Assembly: GCA_004168015.1 (NCBI GenBank)
Contig: SEYW01000010.1
Coordinates: forward strand, 62,001-126,000
Direction: 5' to 3'
Origin: Methylolobus aquaticus
GTDB taxonomy: Bacteria; Pseudomonadota; Gammaproteobacteria; Methylococcales; Methylococcaceae
DNA length: 64,000 bases
Part shown: one piece after another, positions 18,556 through 27,905 of the stretch
How positions within the stretch are numbered: position 1 is the stretch's first letter
Layout: every line of letters starts with the position of its first letter
Made by a program: the position numbers and the translations under genes
Notes under the pieces: generated by a model
Told to the model about the DNA's origin: nothing
What the model saw: the letters and a program-made list of their open reading frames with translations, nothing else
The model's database searches: none

Positions 18556-19565
18556 GGCCGCGCCACGACGCCCCAGGGGTAGTTGCCGACCGCGACCGAC
18601 TTGGTGACGCGATGCTCGGGCAGTTCGATCAGCGAGATGTCGTTACTGACGCCGTTCGTCGTGTAGAGACGCGCGTAATCGGGCGAGAACTCCAGATTCC
18701 AGACCCGCTGACCGACCAGCAGATAATCGACGACTTCCAGCTTTGCGGCATCGATCACGGCCACCCGGTTGGCTGGTCCGAGGGCGATGTAACCATAGCG
18801 CCTCTGGGGGTCGATTCGAATGCCGACCGGCTGAATCTTCTCGGCCGTCACGCCCGGAATCTTGAAGCCGATGCGCTTGATCACCTGCCGCGTCGCGACG
18901 TCCAGCACCAGCAGCACTCCGGCAATCTCCGACGTCACCCACAGTTGCTTCGAGTCGGCCGTGAACGAGGCGGCGCGCGGGCGAGGGTCCACCAGCGTAT
19001 TGTCGACGACCTCGAGCTTGGCTCGGTCGATCCAGTGGACCATGTTGGTCGTCTCGCTGGTGCTGGCGACCCACTGACCGTCGGGGCTGACCGCGATGCC
19101 CTCCGGTTCCACTCCGACCGGTATGCTCTTGACCTTCGCCCGTTTGGCGATGTCGATCACCGTAACCAAGTTGTCGTCCTCATTAGACACGTATAGGAAC
19201 TTTCCTTCCGGGTCCATGGCGAAGGTTTCGGGATCGTCGCCCGAGGGTAGCGTGCCGACCTTTCGCAAGCTGTCGGCATCGATGATCTGAATGACGTCGT
19301 CGTCGCTCGTCGCGACGTACAGTTGCTGCCCATCGCGGCTCAGCACGATGCCGCGGGGGCGCTTGCCGATCTTGGCCGTCTTGACGAGCTTGCCGGCCGC
19401 ACCGTCCACGACCGCCAACGCGTTGTCCTTCTCCAATGTCACGTACAGCGTATCCGCAGCGGCCGGGGTTCCGCCCGACAGTAGACTCAACAATACCAGC
19501 GACGCGGAGAGCCCGCGCGCTGGCCTTGAATCACCGCGACAAGCGGCAACCTGATTCACTTTCAT
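18552..19565 (-). CDS. PQQ-dependent catabolism-associated beta-propeller protein (YVTN repeats)
   Basis: A signal peptide (hydrophobic LSASLVLLSLLS ending in PAAAD) is followed by about seven YVTN-type blades, for example RGIVLSRDGQQLYVATSDDD, FAMDPEGKFLYVSNEDDN, EGIAVSPDGQWVASTSE and LEFSPDYARLYTTNGVSND. The mature protein should be a periplasmic seven-bladed propeller. It belongs to the propeller family coded with the PQQ-associated ABC system; whether it binds PQQ or a substrate is not shown by the sequence. The start was set at ATG 19563-19565 (MKVNQVAACRG), which overlaps the end of the binding-protein gene by 35 bases. An ATG eight codons earlier is possible. Confidence 0.85.
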   Translation of the reverse strand: MKVNQVAACRGDSRPARGLSASLVLLSLLSGGTPAAADTLYVTLEKDNALAVVDGAAGKLVKTAKIGKRPRGIVLSRDGQQLYVATSDDDVIQIIDADSLRKVGTLPSGDDPETFAMDPEGKFLYVSNEDDNLVTVIDIAKRAKVKSIPVGVEPEGIAVSPDGQWVASTSETTNMVHWIDRAKLEVVDNTLVDPRPRAASFTADSKQLWVTSEIAGVLLVLDVATRQVIKRIGFKIPGVTAEKIQPVGIRIDPQRRYGYIALGPANRVAVIDAAKLEVVDYLLVGQRVWNLEFSPDYARLYTTNGVSNDISLIELPEHRVTKSVAVGNYPWGVVARP

Positions 19566-20841
19566 CGTAGCCCAGTGTGTCCAATTCATTTTTCGGGTGA
19601 ATGATGCCTTCGACCGGAGCCACCGCCACGAGGGCTCGCGGCTGGGCCAGCAGCACCGGCTGGCGCAGTTGCCGATCCCAGGAGCGGAACGACAGCGGGA
19701 CACCCTTGAAGCCGGCCAAGGCGAACGTATCGCTCAACACATAGTCGCGGATTGCAGCAAACTGCACGCTGCGCACACGGGTCGCGGCTTCGCCGATGGC
19801 GCGTACCGCCAGCCAGGCACCGTAGTCGACTTCACGCATACCCCGTCCGGCTTTTTCGCGGAAACGGTGCTGCAACTGGATCGCTCCCCACGCCTCGTGC
19901 ACCGGGTGCCACCCCGCCGCCACCAGCCCTTGTGTACCGACGACCGGACGTGGCAGCCACGTGCGGTAGGACAGCTCGTCGCCGAATGCGCCCTGCTCAT
20001 CCGCGACGACCAGCACGTCGTAATCCACACCCTGCGTGAACACCGGCACCTCGGAGGCCGGCGTGCGGCGATCGTCGAAGCTATGCTCCCAGGGCTTGCG
20101 CACAGCGATCTTGGCACCGAAACGCTTGGCCGAGCGTTCGACCGCAGCGGCGAACAGCGCGTCACCCGGTGCCGATCCGACGACCAGGAACCATTTCATC
20201 CAGCGCTTCTGCAGCAGATACTGGCCCAGCGCATCGGCCAGCATCGCATGGCTGGGAAGGGTATGCAGAACATCGCCGGCGCAATCCTCGGCTCGCAGCC
20301 GATCGTCACGGCTGGCGACATCGAATACCAGGACCTGCCGCGACCCGACCGACCGCTGCAACGCGACGATGTGCTCGGCGGGCAAATTGACCAGGACGTA
20401 TTCGATCCCCTGCTGCAGCAGATTCTCGAAGGCCGGTAGCGGGTCCGCCTGCGCCTCCAGCACGACTTCGGTCAACTCGAAGCGCTGACCGGTGAATTGA
20501 CCGGTGGTGTTGTTGTCGCCGATCGCGAGCCGGGCGCCCTGCACGCCTAGATCGGGCGGAATTGGGTCAAAGAACGGCCCCACGCCCTCGGTCACAGATG
20601 CGGTTAGAAACCCGAGCTTGACGGCAACGGCGGGCTGGGCGGCTTGCGCCGGCGCTTTGGCAGCACTGGCCGTCTTGTCCGCGGCATTGCGCTTGCGAGC
20701 CCACGCGCCATCGGCAGGGCCGAGTAATAGCACAACCGAGACAGCCAACAGCAGGCCTTGGAACACCCGCGTTCGCAAAACAGCTAATCCACTCGCCCGT
20801 GGGCATGGCGCGCTGCGGGAAGCTGCCGTCGGGCAGCCCAT
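19531..20841 (-). CDS. ABC transporter substrate-binding protein, PQQ-dependent alcohol dehydrogenase system
   Basis: After a hydrophobic secretion segment (FQGLLLAVSVVLLLGPADGAWA) the protein shows the periplasmic binding fold of the LivJ-like type: LGFLTASVTEGVGPFFDPIPPD, GARLAIGDNNTTGQFTGQ, FENLLQQGIEYVLVNLPAEHIVAL. It ends GIIHPKNELDTLGYDESESGCR. It is the first gene of the PQQ-associated ABC set. The start is uncertain: the ATG at 20839-20841 gives a long N-terminal region before the signal segment and lacks a Shine-Dalgarno sequence; a TTG 55 codons later would give a shorter, more normal signal peptide. Confidence 0.82.
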   Translation of the reverse strand: MGCPTAASRSAPCPRASGLAVLRTRVFQGLLLAVSVVLLLGPADGAWARKRNAADKTASAAKAPAQAAQPAVAVKLGFLTASVTEGVGPFFDPIPPDLGVQGARLAIGDNNTTGQFTGQRFELTEVVLEAQADPLPAFENLLQQGIEYVLVNLPAEHIVALQRSVGSRQVLVFDVASRDDRLRAEDCAGDVLHTLPSHAMLADALGQYLLQKRWMKWFLVVGSAPGDALFAAAVERSAKRFGAKIAVRKPWEHSFDDRRTPASEVPVFTQGVDYDVLVVADEQGAFGDELSYRTWLPRPVVGTQGLVAAGWHPVHEAWGAIQLQHRFREKAGRGMREVDYGAWLAVRAIGEAATRVRSVQFAAIRDYVLSDTFALAGFKGVPLSFRSWDRQLRQPVLLAQPRALVAVAPVEGIIHPKNELDTLGYDESESGCRLSR

Positions 20842-21555
20842 CCCCGGCTCACGGCTTACAGCTTGAAAGTCGTCAGCCACGTAACGTATCCCAGGACAAT
20901 TCTCGGCGGCGGTTGGCGCATGTCGGAAGCCGCGCAATCATAGCAGATCAGCTTCGGAGGAAGGTGCCGCGCTCGCAGGCATCGTTGCATGGCCAAGATT
21001 GAAGTCTGCGGAACACCGGGGCCACCCGTCAGACCTGCTGGAGGAAGCTCAATCCGATTCACCGCCGGCAGTGCTGCAGCCAACCGGATGGCCCGCCCAA
21101 GTATTTGAGCGGGCAGCTTAGCGAAGGGTCCGGTTCCTGATGCGACCCACGAAGACTAGACGGGCTGTCACAGGAAACCCCGGGAGAAAAACGAGGGATG
21201 ATTCCCGCGGTTATGCACTCTCCCTGCCGGCGATCGTGGCCACATCGTCACTCCGTGGGGTGTTATGCTGCCGCCATCGGAAAAATTCGACGGCCCTGTA
21301 GTCGCGCGGCACTGGCTTTCGCAGGCACCGCATGTTGATCGGTGCGGCTGCCGCGTTGCCCCCGGGATGCGTCCGACTGGTGCCTCGATCCCGCGGCATC
21401 GGCTGGCGCCGTTACTGTCCGGAACATCCCGAGACGTTTCCGCTGTGGCTTGGCTGGCGGATCGCTGATGATTCCAGTCTTCCTCGAACCGTACGGCGCC
21501 CCCGTCAAAAACTGGGGGAGCTACAATGGCCGTCTCCAAACTCCGCAGAGCATAA
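20842..21555. other. Divergent intergenic region between the PQQ-ABC operon and tolC-like gene
   Basis: About 700 bases separate two divergent units and should hold both promoters. Short frames on both strands (for example minus 21168-21623 and plus 21332-21634) have no recognisable motif and no good ribosome-binding site. A TACAAT box near 21523 before the tolC-like gene is a candidate -10 element, but its -35 region is poor. No RNA gene, repeat or sigma-54-type element was found. Confidence 0.4.
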
Positions 21556-23013
21556 ATGTCTAGGACCCGACGACGTCTGCTTCTGGTCAGCTGGCTGCTG
21601 TCCGCACCGGGCGCAGTCGCCATGGACTTGTTGAAGACCTACGAGATGGCGCTCGAGCGCGATCCCGAATTCCATGCCGCGGAAGCGAACCGCAATGCCA
21701 TCCTGCAGACCAAGCCCATCGCGATCGCCCAGCTGCTGCCCAACCTGTCATTCCGGGGCCGCATGAACCGCAACCACGTGCTGGTGAAATCGACCCCCAT
21801 CGTGGCCCAGCGCGGTCAGGATGTGTTTTTCTGGGACAACACCATGGACGTCAACCTGAACCAGCCCATCTACCGGCACGAGTTATGGGTGCAGCTGAGT
21901 CAGGCGGACAACCAGATTGCCGCAGCGGAAGCGCAGTATGCAGCGGCGGAACAGGACGTCACCTTCCGCGCCTCGCGGGCCTATTTCGACGTACTGCTGG
22001 CCGAGGCCAACCTGAGTTTCGCTCAGGCCGAGAACGTCGCCACCGAACGCCAGTACGAGCAGGCCAAGGCGCGTTTCGAGGTTGGCCTGATCGCGATCAC
22101 CGATGTCAAGGTCGCCGAGTCCGCCGCCGATCAGGTCGAAGCCCGCGTGATCGCGGCGGAAAACGAATGGGAGAATGCACGGGAAGCGCTAAAGCAGATC
22201 ATCGGGGAATACGAGGGCGACCTCGACCGCCTGAAGGACAACATCCCGTTCGAACGGCCCAACCCCGACAATATCGACAAGTGGCACGAACTCGGGCAGC
22301 AGAACAACCTGTTGATCATCGCTTCCACCAACCAGGCCGATCTCGCGAAGAAGGGCATCGACCTGCAGTTCGCCGGCCACATGCCCTCGCTCGATCTGGT
22401 CGGCAATGCCAATTTCCTCAGCACGAATCGCCCAAACGGCATTTCGACGCAAAGCCAACTGCTCGGGGCGGAACTGACCATCCCGATTTTCGAGGGTGGC
22501 GGAGTCAATGCCCGCGTCGATCAGGCCCGCTTCCAGTTCGAGGAGGCCATGGAGAAACTCGATGTCCAGCGCCGCGCGACGAAGCTGCAGGTCAAGAACT
22601 CGTTTCGGACCGTGATTGCCTCCATCGGCCAGGTGAACGCGCTGAAAACGGCGATCGCGTCGACACGGCTGGCGCTGGAGGCCGAGCAGGCCGGCTTCGA
22701 AGTCGGCACCCGCACCATGGTCGATGTCCTGGTCGTGTTGAGAAATCTGTTCGCCAACAAACGCGACTACGCCAAAGCGGTGTACGACTACATCGTCAAC
22801 AGTCTCAATCTGAAGCAGGCCGCGAGCATGCTCAGTCGCGAGGACGTCGAGATCCTGAACCGCTGGCTTACCGCGGAGCACATCCGCGATCCTTTGAGCG
22901 ACGCGCTGGGTGACACCGGTGACCCAAGCGTCTACGATGACAGGAACCCCGAGGGACCGCCGCGGTCCGACATGCAAGCGGCGCCGCCGGGACTCAGGAC
23001 GCCACGCCGGTAA
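21556..23013 (+). CDS. TolC-family outer membrane channel protein
   Basis: A signal peptide (LLLVSWLLSAPGAVAMD) leads into two outer-membrane efflux protein repeats. The first runs over about residues 25-220 (LLKTYEMALERDPEFHAAEANR, FRASRAYFDVLLAEANLSFAQAE), the second over about 230-435 (AGHMPSLDLVGNANFL, LTIPIFEGGGVNARVDQA, VDVLVVLRNLFANKRDYAKAVYDYIVNSLNLKQAA). This is the form of TolC that works with type I secretion and RND pumps. No membrane fusion or inner-membrane partner is adjacent, so it may serve distant partners. The RTX protein at 60278-63652 is a possible client, which is inference. The C-terminal 50 residues are Pro/Arg-rich and poorly conserved. Confidence 0.9.
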   Translation: MSRTRRRLLLVSWLLSAPGAVAMDLLKTYEMALERDPEFHAAEANRNAILQTKPIAIAQLLPNLSFRGRMNRNHVLVKSTPIVAQRGQDVFFWDNTMDVNLNQPIYRHELWVQLSQADNQIAAAEAQYAAAEQDVTFRASRAYFDVLLAEANLSFAQAENVATERQYEQAKARFEVGLIAITDVKVAESAADQVEARVIAAENEWENAREALKQIIGEYEGDLDRLKDNIPFERPNPDNIDKWHELGQQNNLLIIASTNQADLAKKGIDLQFAGHMPSLDLVGNANFLSTNRPNGISTQSQLLGAELTIPIFEGGGVNARVDQARFQFEEAMEKLDVQRRATKLQVKNSFRTVIASIGQVNALKTAIASTRLALEAEQAGFEVGTRTMVDVLVVLRNLFANKRDYAKAVYDYIVNSLNLKQAASMLSREDVEILNRWLTAEHIRDPLSDALGDTGDPSVYDDRNPEGPPRSDMQAAPPGLRTPRR

Positions 23014-23107
23014 TTGGGCGTTTTGCCGCTCGCGTCCCGGCACGTCGCAGCAACCGATGCCGAAGCCCGGAAGCATCGGCCAGCCCTCGATCGAATGTGA
23101 CCAGGAC

Positions 23108-23494
23108 ATGGATAACTTCGCCCGTTTCAACTTCTACCTGTCGGTCTGGCTGTCCATCGCCGGCGGCATCCTGATCTTCAACCGCCCCGACGTGATCGTG
23201 CCCGACGCCGAAGACTTGTTCGGCCCGCTTCGCAACAATCTGCTCTTCGCCGCCCTGATCCTGGCGATCAATCAGGTGATCCTGTGGTTCACGCGCTACA
23301 CCCGCAATGAGTCCAGGGAAGCCCTGCTGATGGGTCTGCTGTTCCTGCTCGTGAGCGGCGGGTTGCAGTACTATGGCCGTGTGAACGGGATTCCGGTGAA
23401 CGACTGGTGCTCCATCGCCGCTTTCTATGTGGGCATGTCGCACGTGCTGTTCTTCTGGTCCCAGTCCCGCAAGCTCGGTCCCGAAAACCTGTGA
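23108..23494 (+). CDS. Small integral membrane protein, unknown function
   Basis: The 128-residue protein has four hydrophobic segments (around residues 8-25, 45-60, 77-90 and 102-118) and a short charged C-terminus. I do not recognise a named family. The ATG at 23108-23110 gives MDNFARFNFYLSVWLSI, with AGGA unusually close to the start. The open frame upstream to 22910 overlaps tolC and is Arg-rich, so it was left out. The gene lies between the TolC-like gene and the FtsH-like gene in the same direction, with 94 and 59 bases between, and is probably co-transcribed. Confidence 0.65.
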   Translation: MDNFARFNFYLSVWLSIAGGILIFNRPDVIVPDAEDLFGPLRNNLLFAALILAINQVILWFTRYTRNESREALLMGLLFLLVSGGLQYYGRVNGIPVNDWCSIAAFYVGMSHVLFFWSQSRKLGPENL

Positions 23495-23553
23495 CGGACC
23501 CGGCTGTCGGGCCGGTTTCCGCCTGCTAGCGCCGTTGCGCTGGATGGTGTGCC

Positions 23554-25512
23554 ATGGACAACAAGTCAACCGACTCCTGGTGGGATGCCCTCGCCCGCCT
23601 CGCTAGTAAAGCCAAGGGCCATGCCGCGCGTGAGGCCTCCCGACTCCGCAACGATGCGGCCGCCACCCGCGGCGATCGGCCTGCTTCGCGTCGAAACCCC
23701 GTCCTTGTCTACTTTTTGCTGGCTCTCGCCCTGCTGTACCTGTTCCAGGGGATGCAGCAATTGCGCGAAGAGGAAATCCCGTACAGCGAATTCCTGCAAC
23801 TCGTCGACGAAGGCAGGATCCAGCGTCTGACGGTCACCGACCAGTTCATCACGGGGCTGCGCCAACCGGAGGCCGGCGACTCCGAGCCGCGCCCCTTCCT
23901 CACGGTACCACTGTGGAACAACGACTTGGCGGTCCAGTTGCGTCAAAAGGGCGTCACCTACGATGTCCGCCATGGCGAGAACTGGTTCGGGAATTTTTTG
24001 TTCAACTGGGTCCTGCCCTTTCTGTTCATTGTCATGATCTGGAACTGGGTGGCGCGCCGCACGATGGGCGGGCGCGGACTGATGAGCTTCGGCCGTGATC
24101 GCTTCCGCATCCAGGCCGACACGACACCCAAGGCGACCTTTCGGGATGTGGCCGGAGCCGAGGAAGCCAAACAGGAACTCAAGGAGACCATCGAATTCCT
24201 GCGCGAGCCTGCCCGCATTCAGCGGCTGGGCGGGCGGATGCCCAAGGGCCTGCTGCTGGTCGGCCCGCCCGGGACCGGCAAGACCTTGCTGGCGCGGGCG
24301 GTGGCCGGCGAAGCGGGCGTTCCGTTCTTCAATATCAGCGGGTCAGAGTTCATCGAACTCTTCGTCGGCGTGGGCGCTGCGCGCACGCGGGACCTGTTCG
24401 AGCAGGCGCGGCAAAAGGCGCCCTGCATCATCTTCATCGACGAACTCGATGCGATCGGGCGTTCGCGCGGCGGGCCCGCGATCATGGGTGGACACGATGA
24501 GCGCGAGCAAACACTGAACCAGTTGCTGACGGAGATGGACGGGTTCGACCCCTCGGTCGGGGTCGTCGTGATGGCGGCGACCAATCGCCCGGAAATCCTG
24601 GACAAGGCACTGCTGCGTTCCGGACGCTTCGACCGGCAAATCGTCGTGGACAAACCGGGGCTGGAAGACCGCCACGCGATCCTGAAGCTGCACACGGCGG
24701 CAATGACCCTCGCCGCCGACGTCGATCTGATGATCGTGGCCCAGCGCACCCCGGGACTGGTCGGTGCGGATCTGGCCAACATCGCGAACGAGGCCGCCAT
24801 CATCGCCGTGCGCGACGATGCACCGGATGTGGGCATGCGCCACTTCGAAGCTGCCATCGACCGAGTGCTGGCCGGGCCGGAAAAGAAAAGCCGTGTGCTG
24901 AACCCACGCGAGAAACGCCGCGTGGCGTATCACGAGTCCGGCCATGCGCTGGTCGCACTCCACGTGCCGACCGGCGAGCCAGTGCACAAGGTCTCGATCA
25001 TTCCGCGCGGCGCCGCCGCGCTCGGCTACACACTGCAACTTCCCGTCGAGGAGAGGTTCCTGTCGACCACACAGGAACTGAAGGACCAGATTGCAATTCT
25101 GCTCGGCGGACGAACCGCGGAGGAACTCGCCCTGGGCGAAGTATCGAGCGGAGCGCAAAACGATCTCGAGAAAGCCTCGGAAATCGCGCGCGTTATGATC
25201 TGTCAACTCGGCATGAGCGCGGCCATCGGCCCCCTCACCTTCGGGCGGCGACAGCGACTCGCCTACCTGGATGTCGAGGGCGCCGAGGAACGGAACTTCA
25301 GCGAGGAGACGGCCCGCGCAATCGATCGCGAAGCCAAGAGTCTGATCGAGGAAGGTCGGGACCGGGCCCGCGCGATACTGACCGAACACCGCGCGACGCT
25401 GGACCGTGTCGCGGCGCTGCTGCAGCAGAAGGAAGTCGTCAGTGGCGACGAGATCCGGTCACTTTCGGAAAGCTCGGTAAAGTCCGAGGATGGTCGGACG
25501 ACTTCCACTTGA
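23554..25512 (+). CDS. ftsH: ATP-dependent zinc metalloprotease, FtsH family
   Basis: An AAA+ membrane protease of 652 residues. There is a 45-residue charged N-terminal extension, then a membrane segment ([15 protein letters not shown]), the periplasmic domain, a second membrane segment ([17 protein letters not shown]), Walker A GPPGTGKT at 237-244, Walker [12 protein letters not shown], the second region of homology [20 protein letters not shown] and the zinc site HESGH (His460, Glu461, His464) with Asp537 as likely third ligand. The site is HESGH instead of the usual HEAGH. FtsH degrades membrane and short-lived proteins as a hexamer. The N-terminal extension and the neighbours suggest a second copy rather than the essential housekeeping ftsH. 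Confidence 0.92.
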   Translation: MDNKSTDSWWDALARLASKAKGHAAREASRLRNDAAATRGDRPASRRNPVLVYFLLALALLYLFQGMQQLREEEIPYSEFLQLVDEGRIQRLTVTDQFITGLRQPEAGDSEPRPFLTVPLWNNDLAVQLRQKGVTYDVRHGENWFGNFLFNWVLPFLFIVMIWNWVARRTMGGRGLMSFGRDRFRIQADTTPKATFRDVAGAEEAKQELKETIEFLREPARIQRLGGRMPKGLLLVGPPGTGKTLLARAVAGEAGVPFFNISGSEFIELFVGVGAARTRDLFEQARQKAPCIIFIDELDAIGRSRGGPAIMGGHDEREQTLNQLLTEMDGFDPSVGVVVMAATNRPEILDKALLRSGRFDRQIVVDKPGLEDRHAILKLHTAAMTLAADVDLMIVAQRTPGLVGADLANIANEAAIIAVRDDAPDVGMRHFEAAIDRVLAGPEKKSRVLNPREKRRVAYHESGHALVALHVPTGEPVHKVSIIPRGAAALGYTLQLPVEERFLSTTQELKDQIAILLGGRTAEELALGEVSSGAQNDLEKASEIARVMICQLGMSAAIGPLTFGRRQRLAYLDVEGAEERNFSEETARAIDREAKSLIEEGRDRARAILTEHRATLDRVAALLQQKEVVSGDEIRSLSESSVKSEDGRTTST

Positions 25513-25594
25513 TGGCGCATTGTACGCAATGCGTGGCGGATCCCAAGCCGCCGCGCCATAGGCCCGTCGAGGCCATAGCGATGGAGAAGACATC

Positions 25595-26431
25595 ATGTTT
25601 CCCGAACCCAGCATCCTGAGCGACGACGAAGCCAGCGAGCTGCGTTGGGCATATGAGCAGCTGGAGCATCCCTCTCTGGCCGCGCGGCTCAGCAGCGTGA
25701 TCGGCGTTCCCATCGAGCGGATGCTCAAATTGTTACCGCAGACCTGGTATCGCGCGGTCGAGACCGGCGCCGAAGCAAGTATCTCGCGGGCGGCCCGCAT
25801 CGCCGTGATGACGCTCGGGCAGAACCATACGACGTGGGCGGGCGACAAACGACACCGGGCAATCGCCGCCGTCGCCGGCGCGGCGGGCGGCTTTGCCGGG
25901 CCGCTCGGACTGCTGGGCGAGTTGCCCGTGATGACGCTGCTGATGCTGCGCTCGATTGCCGCCATCGCCCATCGCCATGGTGAGGATCTGGCGGATGAGT
26001 CGACGCACCTGGCCTGTGTCGAGGTGTTCGGCCTCGGAGCGCGATCCCGCGATGATGACGGCGCCGAGACCGGCTATTTCGGGCTGCGAGGAAGCCTGGC
26101 GTTCCATTTCGGCGGCACGTTATCGCACCAGGCCTCGCCGGGGTCGCTACCCGGCGGCGTCGAGTTCCTGCGCGGGGTCGCCGCGCGTTTCGGCATCGCT
26201 CTGTCCGACGTCCACGCGGCACGCATCGTACCGGTGGTCGGCGCGCTCAGCGGCGCGGCCCTCAACGTGATCTTCATGCAGCATTTTCAGGACATCGCGC
26301 GAGGCCACTTCATCGTGCGCCGCCTCGAACGCAAGTATGGCGCCCAGGCCATCCGTGTTGCTTACGTCCGAGTCGGCGCCATCTCCGATCAGCAGAGCCG
26401 GAAGGAATATAGCCCGCTGGAGGGATGGTAG
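25595..26431 (+). CDS. EcsC family protein
   Basis: The 278-residue protein shows the EcsC pattern: a central hydrophobic Gly/Ala-rich segment (IAAVAGAAGGFAGPLGLLGELPVMTLLMLRSIA read over about residues 88-120), a conserved middle (CVEVFGLGARSRDDDGAETGYF) and a second hydrophobic region near the C-terminus (VPVVGALSGAALNVIFMQHFQDIARGHF). The molecular role of EcsC proteins is not defined. GGAGA lies 8 bases before the ATG. It follows the ftsH-like gene by 82 bases in the same direction and converges on the Anbu gene. Confidence 0.82.
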   Translation: MFPEPSILSDDEASELRWAYEQLEHPSLAARLSSVIGVPIERMLKLLPQTWYRAVETGAEASISRAARIAVMTLGQNHTTWAGDKRHRAIAAVAGAAGGFAGPLGLLGELPVMTLLMLRSIAAIAHRHGEDLADESTHLACVEVFGLGARSRDDDGAETGYFGLRGSLAFHFGGTLSHQASPGSLPGGVEFLRGVAARFGIALSDVHAARIVPVVGALSGAALNVIFMQHFQDIARGHFIVRRLERKYGAQAIRVAYVRVGAISDQQSRKEYSPLEGW

Positions 26432-26711
26432 GCGGCAGCCGCGGTGGCCTGTCGAGGGCGGTCAGCATGGAGACGGATTCCGGCTGGGGCGGAAAGGACG
26501 CGATAGCAGGCTCTTAGCAACCACCGCCCGGCCGTAGCGGCACGCTGCGATGAGAGCGACGCGGCACCTCAAATACCGGAAAAGGCATCGCGTTCCCGCT
26601 TTCGCGAAAACCACCGCAGCCCGGGACAAACACTCCCCGGGGGCCTGACCAGATCACCGGCGCGACCGAAGACTGAACGCGCGCCCCCGTCGGTAAGGGC
26701 TGGCGTATCAG

Positions 26712-27548
26712 TCAGGCACGATTTTGTTTAGCTGAGAGCTCTTCGAACAGGCCGTCGGGCTCGGTGCAAAAAGGAACTGCGGGGTCGTACACCGGCTCCG
26801 GCAGTTGTTCCCAGTTGGATTCCCAGTCGAAGCGGGGCAACCGATTGAAAGCCTGGCGGATGCCCTCCGCCCAGTTCTTCTGCATCGCCGTATAGAACTG
26901 GGAGGTCATCTCGAGGTTCAGATAGTGGCTGACATGGAAACTGTCACGCCGATAAATCGCCAACTCGACCGGTGGCCCCACCGAGATGTTGCTGCGCATG
27001 GTCGAGTCGAGCGACACCAGTGCACAGCGGGCTGCATCTTCCAGCGAGGTCGTGGCCGAGATCATGCGGTCCAGAATCGGCTTACCGTACTTCGTTTCGC
27101 CGATTTGCAGGTAGGGTGTATTCGGCGCGACCGTGATGTAGTTGCCCTGCGGATAGATCAGCAGAATCTCCGGATCCTTGCCCTTGATCTGCCCGCCCAG
27201 GATGAAGCTGGCCTCCCCGGAAAACCCGCAGCGCTGCATGGCAGACAGGTGCTGCTCCTGCACCTTCACACTAATGCCGCCAATATAGCTGGCGACGTCG
27301 AAGATGTAGTCCATCGTGTGCAGATTCGCCGCGGCATCCGGGTCATCGAGATCGCGGCGGATCTGATTCAGCACGGCCTGGGTTGTCGCCAGGCTGCCAG
27401 CGGCGAGCAGTACCAGCAGACGGTCACCGTTCAATTCGAACCGGTGCATCTTGCTGTAAACGCTGGCGTAGTCCACGCCGGCATGGGTTCGCGAATCGGT
27501 CGCAAAGATCAGGCCGTCATCGACCTTGATAGCCAAGCAGTAAGTCAT
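26712..27548 (-). CDS. Proteasome-type peptidase Anbu
   Basis: The sequence starts MTYCLAIKVDDGLIFATDSRT, the typical beginning of Anbu (ancestral beta subunit, COG3484), an Ntn-hydrolase relative of HslV and the 20S beta subunits. Thr2 becomes the N-terminal nucleophile after loss of Met; no propeptide is present. Further matches are LLVLLAAGSLATTQAVLNQI and KGKDPEILLIYPQGNYI. In other bacteria Anbu is often coded with a transglutaminase, an alpha-E protein and an ATP-grasp protein; none is adjacent here. Its substrates are unknown. No clear Shine-Dalgarno sequence precedes the ATG. Confidence 0.88.
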   Translation of the reverse strand: MTYCLAIKVDDGLIFATDSRTHAGVDYASVYSKMHRFELNGDRLLVLLAAGSLATTQAVLNQIRRDLDDPDAAANLHTMDYIFDVASYIGGISVKVQEQHLSAMQRCGFSGEASFILGGQIKGKDPEILLIYPQGNYITVAPNTPYLQIGETKYGKPILDRMISATTSLEDAARCALVSLDSTMRSNISVGPPVELAIYRRDSFHVSHYLNLEMTSQFYTAMQKNWAEGIRQAFNRLPRFDWESNWEQLPEPVYDPAVPFCTEPDGLFEELSAKQNRA

Positions 27549-27905
27549 GGTTTGTCAGTCAGCTAAACAGTGGTGACGTTGCCGCCGACCTTCCCTGGAC
27601 TAGGCCCTGTCGCCACCCGATTCGGCGCGGCGGCACCGAAACTCCCGTGGCGTTGCCTGAGGCGGCTCTCGTTTGTCTGCGGAGCGTGAGGCAGGCGGCG
27701 CGGCCTGACTCATGTCCCGCCAGCGCTCTCCGGAGTCGCCACCCGGTGTCGGCCCAGTTCCAACAGGATGGCGGGAGAAAGCTGCATTAGTTAGATCTTA
27801 ACATTACTTTTGCGCTCGCTCGGCACAATCAAACTGCACCGGCCGGCGTCAGTGCACGGCACCGCCCGCGGCATCCCGCTGAGCCGGCGCCGGGGAGGCG
27901 CCGAT
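27549..27905. other. Intergenic region upstream of the Anbu gene
   Basis: The 357 bases between the end of the MCE lipoprotein gene and the Anbu start include a patch that is locally A/T-rich (around 27790-27830). On the minus strand TTGTGC and TAATGT stand 16 bases apart there and could be the Anbu promoter, but the match is only moderate. No open frame with family similarity and no terminator with a T run were seen. Confidence 0.35.

Noticed and set aside
26619-26645. GC-rich inverted repeat between the EcsC and Anbu genes
   Set aside because: Pairing needs a bulge of two bases and there is no T run on either strand.
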